A stretch of 24,509 nt of DNA from NCBI RefSeq assembly GCF_020709055.1, contig NZ_JAJFCK010000038.1, positions 1 to 24,509 of the forward strand, read 5' to 3'. This DNA is from Ruminococcus callidus. Its GTDB lineage: Bacteria > Bacillota > Clostridia > Oscillospirales > Ruminococcaceae. A program made the position numbers and the translations under genes. The notes under the pieces are model-generated. The model saw only the letters and a program-made list of their open reading frames with translations, did not search any database and was not told the DNA's origin. Shown here one piece after another: positions 20,648 through 24,509 of this stretch (position 1 is its first letter; each line of letters starts with the position of its first letter).

Positions 20648-21931
20648 TCAGAGTCTGCCGAAGCACGCCTTTCCTGCATACTGTGCTACCCCTCCCAGCG
20701 CTTCCTCAATGCGCAGCAGCCGGTTATATTTGGCGACACGCTCGCTGCGACAGGGTGCGCCGGTCTTGATTTGTCCCGTGTTGCAGGCAACTGCCAGATC
20801 GGCAATGGTGGTGTCCTCCGTTTCGCCGGAGCGATGGGAAGCAATGGCGGTATACCCGAACTGGTGCGCCATGCGGATGGCTGCCAGCGTCTCCGAAACT
20901 GTGCCGATCTGGTTGGGCTTGATGAGGATGGAGTTGGCGCAGCGGGAGGTGATGCCCTGATGCAGCCGTCTGGTATTGGTAACGAACAGGTCATCCCCCA
21001 CCAGCTGCACCGAACCGCCCAGCGTATCCGTCAGCATGCTCCAACCGTCCCAGTCCTCCTCGTCCAGCGGATCCTCCAGCGAGGCGATGGGATACTGGCT
21101 GCAAAGCTTTTTCCAGTGGGCAGTCAGCGAGGCGGAGTCGTATTCCTTTCCGCTCTTTGGCAGCCGGTAGCAGCCCCCTGCGCAGCCCTTCCACTCACTG
21201 GCGGCCGCATCCAGCGCCAGCATGAAGTCCCGTCCCGGCTGGTAGCCTGCGCCCTCGATGGCGTGGAGAATCAGGGAGATCGCCTCCTCTTCTCCGGCGA
21301 GATCCGGTGCAAAACCGCCCTCGTCCCCCACTGCCGTTTCCAGGCGATTCTGCCGGAGCACCGATGCCAGCGTATGGTATACCTCCGCACACCAGCGCAG
21401 TCCCTCTGAAAAGCTGGACGCACCCACCGGCATGATCATGAACTCCTGAACGTCCACGTTGTTGGCAGCGTGCGCCCCGCCATTTAAGATGTTCATCATG
21501 GGCACGGGCATGGTCACGGCAGACGCTCCCCCTAAAAACCGAAACAGCGGTATGCCCTGCGCACGGGCAGCCGCTCTGGCGCAGGCGATAGACACCGCCA
21601 GAATGGCGTTTGCGCCAAAGGCGGACTTGTCCTCGGTGCTGTCCGCCTGACACATCTGCCGGTCGATCTCGCCGAGATCAGAGATTTCCTGTCCCTCCAG
21701 CAGCTCTGCGATCTCGTTGCCGATGTGGTACACCGCCGATTCCACGCCCTTTCCGCCGTAGCGCACAGACGCTTTGTCCCGCAGCTCCAGTGCCTCGTGC
21801 TTGCCCGTGGATGCACCGCTTGGCGCCATGCCTCTGCCGCAGATGCCGTTTTCCAGCACTACTTCCGCCTCGGTTGTGGGATTCCCACGGGAGTCCAGAA
21901 TCTCCCGTCCGGTTACTTTTGCAATTTTCAT
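20648..21931 (-). CDS. eno: Enolase
   Basis: Converts 2-phosphoglycerate to phosphoenolpyruvate in glycolysis, supplying the PEP that the PTS uses. The 427-aa length is standard. [17 protein letters not shown] (8-24) and [16 protein letters not shown] (37-52) are the N-terminal signatures. The barrel carries [32 protein letters not shown] (metal-binding acidic residues), [10 protein letters not shown] (catalytic Lys) and [18 protein letters not shown]. The ATG at 21931 is preceded by AAAGGAGGG. The gene stands alone, followed by spoVM on the same strand with no obvious terminator between them. No convincing -35/-10 pair was found in the 343-base region shared with gdhA. Confidence 0.97.
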   Translation of the reverse strand: MKIAKVTGREILDSRGNPTTEAEVVLENGICGRGMAPSGASTGKHEALELRDKASVRYGGKGVESAVYHIGNEIAELLEGQEISDLGEIDRQMCQADSTEDKSAFGANAILAVSIACARAAARAQGIPLFRFLGGASAVTMPVPMMNILNGGAHAANNVDVQEFMIMPVGASSFSEGLRWCAEVYHTLASVLRQNRLETAVGDEGGFAPDLAGEEEAISLILHAIEGAGYQPGRDFMLALDAAASEWKGCAGGCYRLPKSGKEYDSASLTAHWKKLCSQYPIASLEDPLDEEDWDGWSMLTDTLGGSVQLVGDDLFVTNTRRLHQGITSRCANSILIKPNQIGTVSETLAAIRMAHQFGYTAIASHRSGETEDTTIADLAVACNTGQIKTGAPCRSERVAKYNRLLRIEEALGGVAQYAGKACFGRL

Positions 21932-23633
<1,702 letters not shown>

Positions 23634-23691
23634 TCAGCCGCTTTCCGCAACACACTGACGTTTTGACGTTCTAACTGCATCACGCAGTATC

Positions 23692-23730
23692 AAAAGACCG
23701 CACCCATTTGGTTGGGATGCGGTCTTTTTT
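23692..23730 (+). terminator. Terminator of gdhA
   Basis: AAAAGACCGCA (23692-23702) pairs with TGCGGTCTTTT, with an inner CCCA/TGGG pair in the loop, followed by a run of T. Confidence 0.9.
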
Positions 23731-23764
23731 GGTCTGTTGTTCCGGATACGGCAAGACATACAAA

Positions 23765-23804
23765 AACACCCTCCGGGCGAATGCCCAAAGGGTGTTGCTT
23801 TTTT
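23765..23804. terminator. Bidirectional terminator between gdhA and the 6S-like RNA
   Basis: Stem AACACCCT (23765-23772) with AGGGTGTT (23789-23796) around an inner GGGC-gaat-GCCC hairpin. T runs follow on the plus strand (GCTTTTTT) and on the minus strand (TTTTTG). It backs up gdhA and ends the minus-strand RNA at 23809-24011. Confidence 0.8.
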
Positions 23805-23808
23805 ACAA

Positions 23809-24011
23809 GAAAAATAAAACCGCCGTGCCGTCTTACGGCACATAAAACCAAGCCATTACAGCAAGGTGGGTACCTGCCCAACTGATTCACGCTCCCTTCG
23901 TCCGCCGAAGCGGGAGGTCTGCAATCCACAGATGGAGCTTATAGATTCCCTAAAAAAGAGTGTTGGATTATAAAAACCGCAATGTGTCGCACACGGCAGT
24001 ATTTATTTTTC
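23809..24011 (-). ncRNA. ssrS: 6S-like regulatory RNA
   Basis: A 203-nt stretch without a coding frame, between a strong promoter and a terminator. The 5' end GAAAAATAAA is exactly complementary to the 3' end TTTATTTTTC, and the stem continues with GCCGTG/CACGGC, so the two ends close one long rod. At the apex CTCCC-g-CTTCG pairs with CGAAGGGAG, and the middle is largely unpaired, with a short TGGG-caggta-CCCA hairpin. Closing stem, open centre and terminal stem are the architecture of 6S RNA, which mimics an open promoter and sequesters sigma-A RNA polymerase. The 5' base falls where the promoter predicts. A 3'-side hairpin GTGCCGT-aag-ACGGCAC can compete with the closing stem. Identity as 6S rests on structure and pattern memory, not a covariance search. 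Confidence 0.7.
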
Positions 24012-24018
24012 TATATCT

Positions 24019-24047
24019 AGTATAGCACATTCTTTTCCAAAAATCAA
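24019..24047 (-). promoter_or_regulatory. Promoter of the 6S-like RNA
   Basis: Minus strand TTGATT (24042-24047), 17-base spacer, TATACT (24019-24024) with TGC extended -10; transcription predicted to start at about 24011-24012. Confidence 0.85.
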
Positions 24048-24099
24048 TAGGAATTTTGTGAAAATTTTATGCTATCCCAGTCGAACAAAACAAAGACGC

Positions 24100-24426
24100 T
24101 TACGCCTCTTCGTCCTCCTCATCCTCGTCCTCGAACATGCCGTTCAGGCGCTCCAGGAACATTGCGCCAACGGTCTCATACTCTGCGTCATCCTCAATGG
24201 TGCAGAGCATCTCTTCGCCGTCGATCATCTCACGCTTCAGTACCACGAATTCGCCGTCGTCCTCCAGCATCTGCTCCTTCTCCTCATAGTAAGGCACCAG
24301 TGCGCAGTAGGAGGCATCGCCGTAATCCAGTTCATCCAGCAGCTCGAACTCCTGTTCCTTGCCGTCCTCATCCTCCAGGGTGTAGATCATACCGCCAGAG
24401 GTGTATTCTTCATCCATATCCATCAT
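24100..24426 (-). CDS. DUF1292 family acidic protein
   Basis: A 108-aa cytosolic protein of the DUF1292 (YrzB-like) family, function unknown, widespread in Firmicutes. The family pattern is visible: TLEDEDGKEQEFELLDELDYGDASYCALVPYY (16-47) and VVLKREMIDGEEMLCTIEDDAEYETVGAMFLERL. It is strongly acidic, ending in a low-complexity EDEDEEDEEA tail. The ATG at 24426 has GGAG about 10 bases upstream; a second ATG one codon later would also serve. Elsewhere the gene often sits with ruvX/yqgF and alaS; neither neighbour can be checked because the window ends. Confidence 0.85.
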   Translation of the reverse strand: MMDMDEEYTSGGMIYTLEDEDGKEQEFELLDELDYGDASYCALVPYYEEKEQMLEDDGEFVVLKREMIDGEEMLCTIEDDAEYETVGAMFLERLNGMFEDEDEEDEEA

Positions 24427-24454
24427 TGTAAAAACACTCCTATCGCCAAAACTC

Positions 24455-24509
24455 AGAGCTTGTGTTCATAGGAAATATATGCGGATTTTCGAGCAAATTT
24501 TTTTGCAGA
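24455..24509 (+). repeat. Palindromic element copy 2 (partial, cut by the window end)
   Basis: AGAGCTTGTGTTCATAGG (24455-24472) aligns with the terminal repeat of copy 1 at 13 of 18 positions. The next 38 bases (AAATATATGCGGATTTTCGA and on to TTTGCAGA) match the minus-strand reading of 20429-20466 with only a few differences. The rest of the element should lie beyond the window. It is only 28 bases upstream of the DUF1292 start codon, so it occupies that gene's promoter region. Confidence 0.75.

Overview
The window looks like chromosomal DNA of a Gram-positive Clostridia member, most probably a Ruminococcus-type Oscillospiraceae. The reasons are a secreted GH26 mannanase ending in a type I dockerin (cellulosome-style assembly), strong AAGGAGG ribosome binding sites, sigma-A promoters that mostly carry an extended TGn -10, a Firmicutes-style sucrose PTS operon under a LacI regulator, and a 30-codon spoVM gene. 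Coding regions are GC-rich at third positions, which produces many long antisense shadow frames. The species cannot be fixed from this sequence alone. There is no phage, transposase, CRISPR array or plasmid gene; this is mostly housekeeping and carbohydrate-use sequence.

Layout. 1-2700, minus strand: an Fe-S/thiol operon of an Rrf2 regulator, quinolinate synthase (nadA) and tRNA 2-thiouridylase (mnmA), with its own promoter and terminator. 2746-4575, minus: a DUF2974 alpha/beta hydrolase and a membrane-anchored Pro/Tyr-rich protein. 4673-6162, plus: a tRNA-Ser(CGA) unit and a cation diffusion facilitator with a manganese-type site. 6196-9500, plus: the GH26-CBM35-dockerin mannanase and a mixed-signature phosphofructokinase; two copies of a modular ~105-bp repeat bracket the phosphofructokinase. 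9660-12029: divergent GH1 beta-glucosidase (minus) and AraC regulator (plus). 12097-13586, plus: iron-type alcohol dehydrogenase with a long leader. 13613-19188, minus: the sucrose locus, scrR then scrA (EIIBC), scrB (GH32), scrK (fructokinase) and a Crr-type EIIA, with palindromic operators at the scrA promoter.

19254-20587, minus, is the least ordinary part. It holds spoVM, a 163-bp nearly perfect palindromic element, a hairpin, and a translationally coupled pair of a 102-aa single-pass membrane protein and an M50 intramembrane metalloprotease resembling SpoIVFB. Together these point to endospore formation. Enolase (minus) and NADP-type glutamate dehydrogenase (plus) follow, then a 203-nt noncoding RNA whose ends pair as in 6S RNA, and a DUF1292 protein. 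The last 55 bases are the start of a second copy of the palindromic element.

How the genes work together: sucrose is taken up and phosphorylated by EIIA plus EIIBC, cleaved by ScrB, and the fructose phosphorylated by ScrK. The products enter glycolysis, where PFK and enolase from this window act, and the alcohol dehydrogenase can dispose of reductant. The mannanase and beta-glucosidase supply other plant-polysaccharide sugars.
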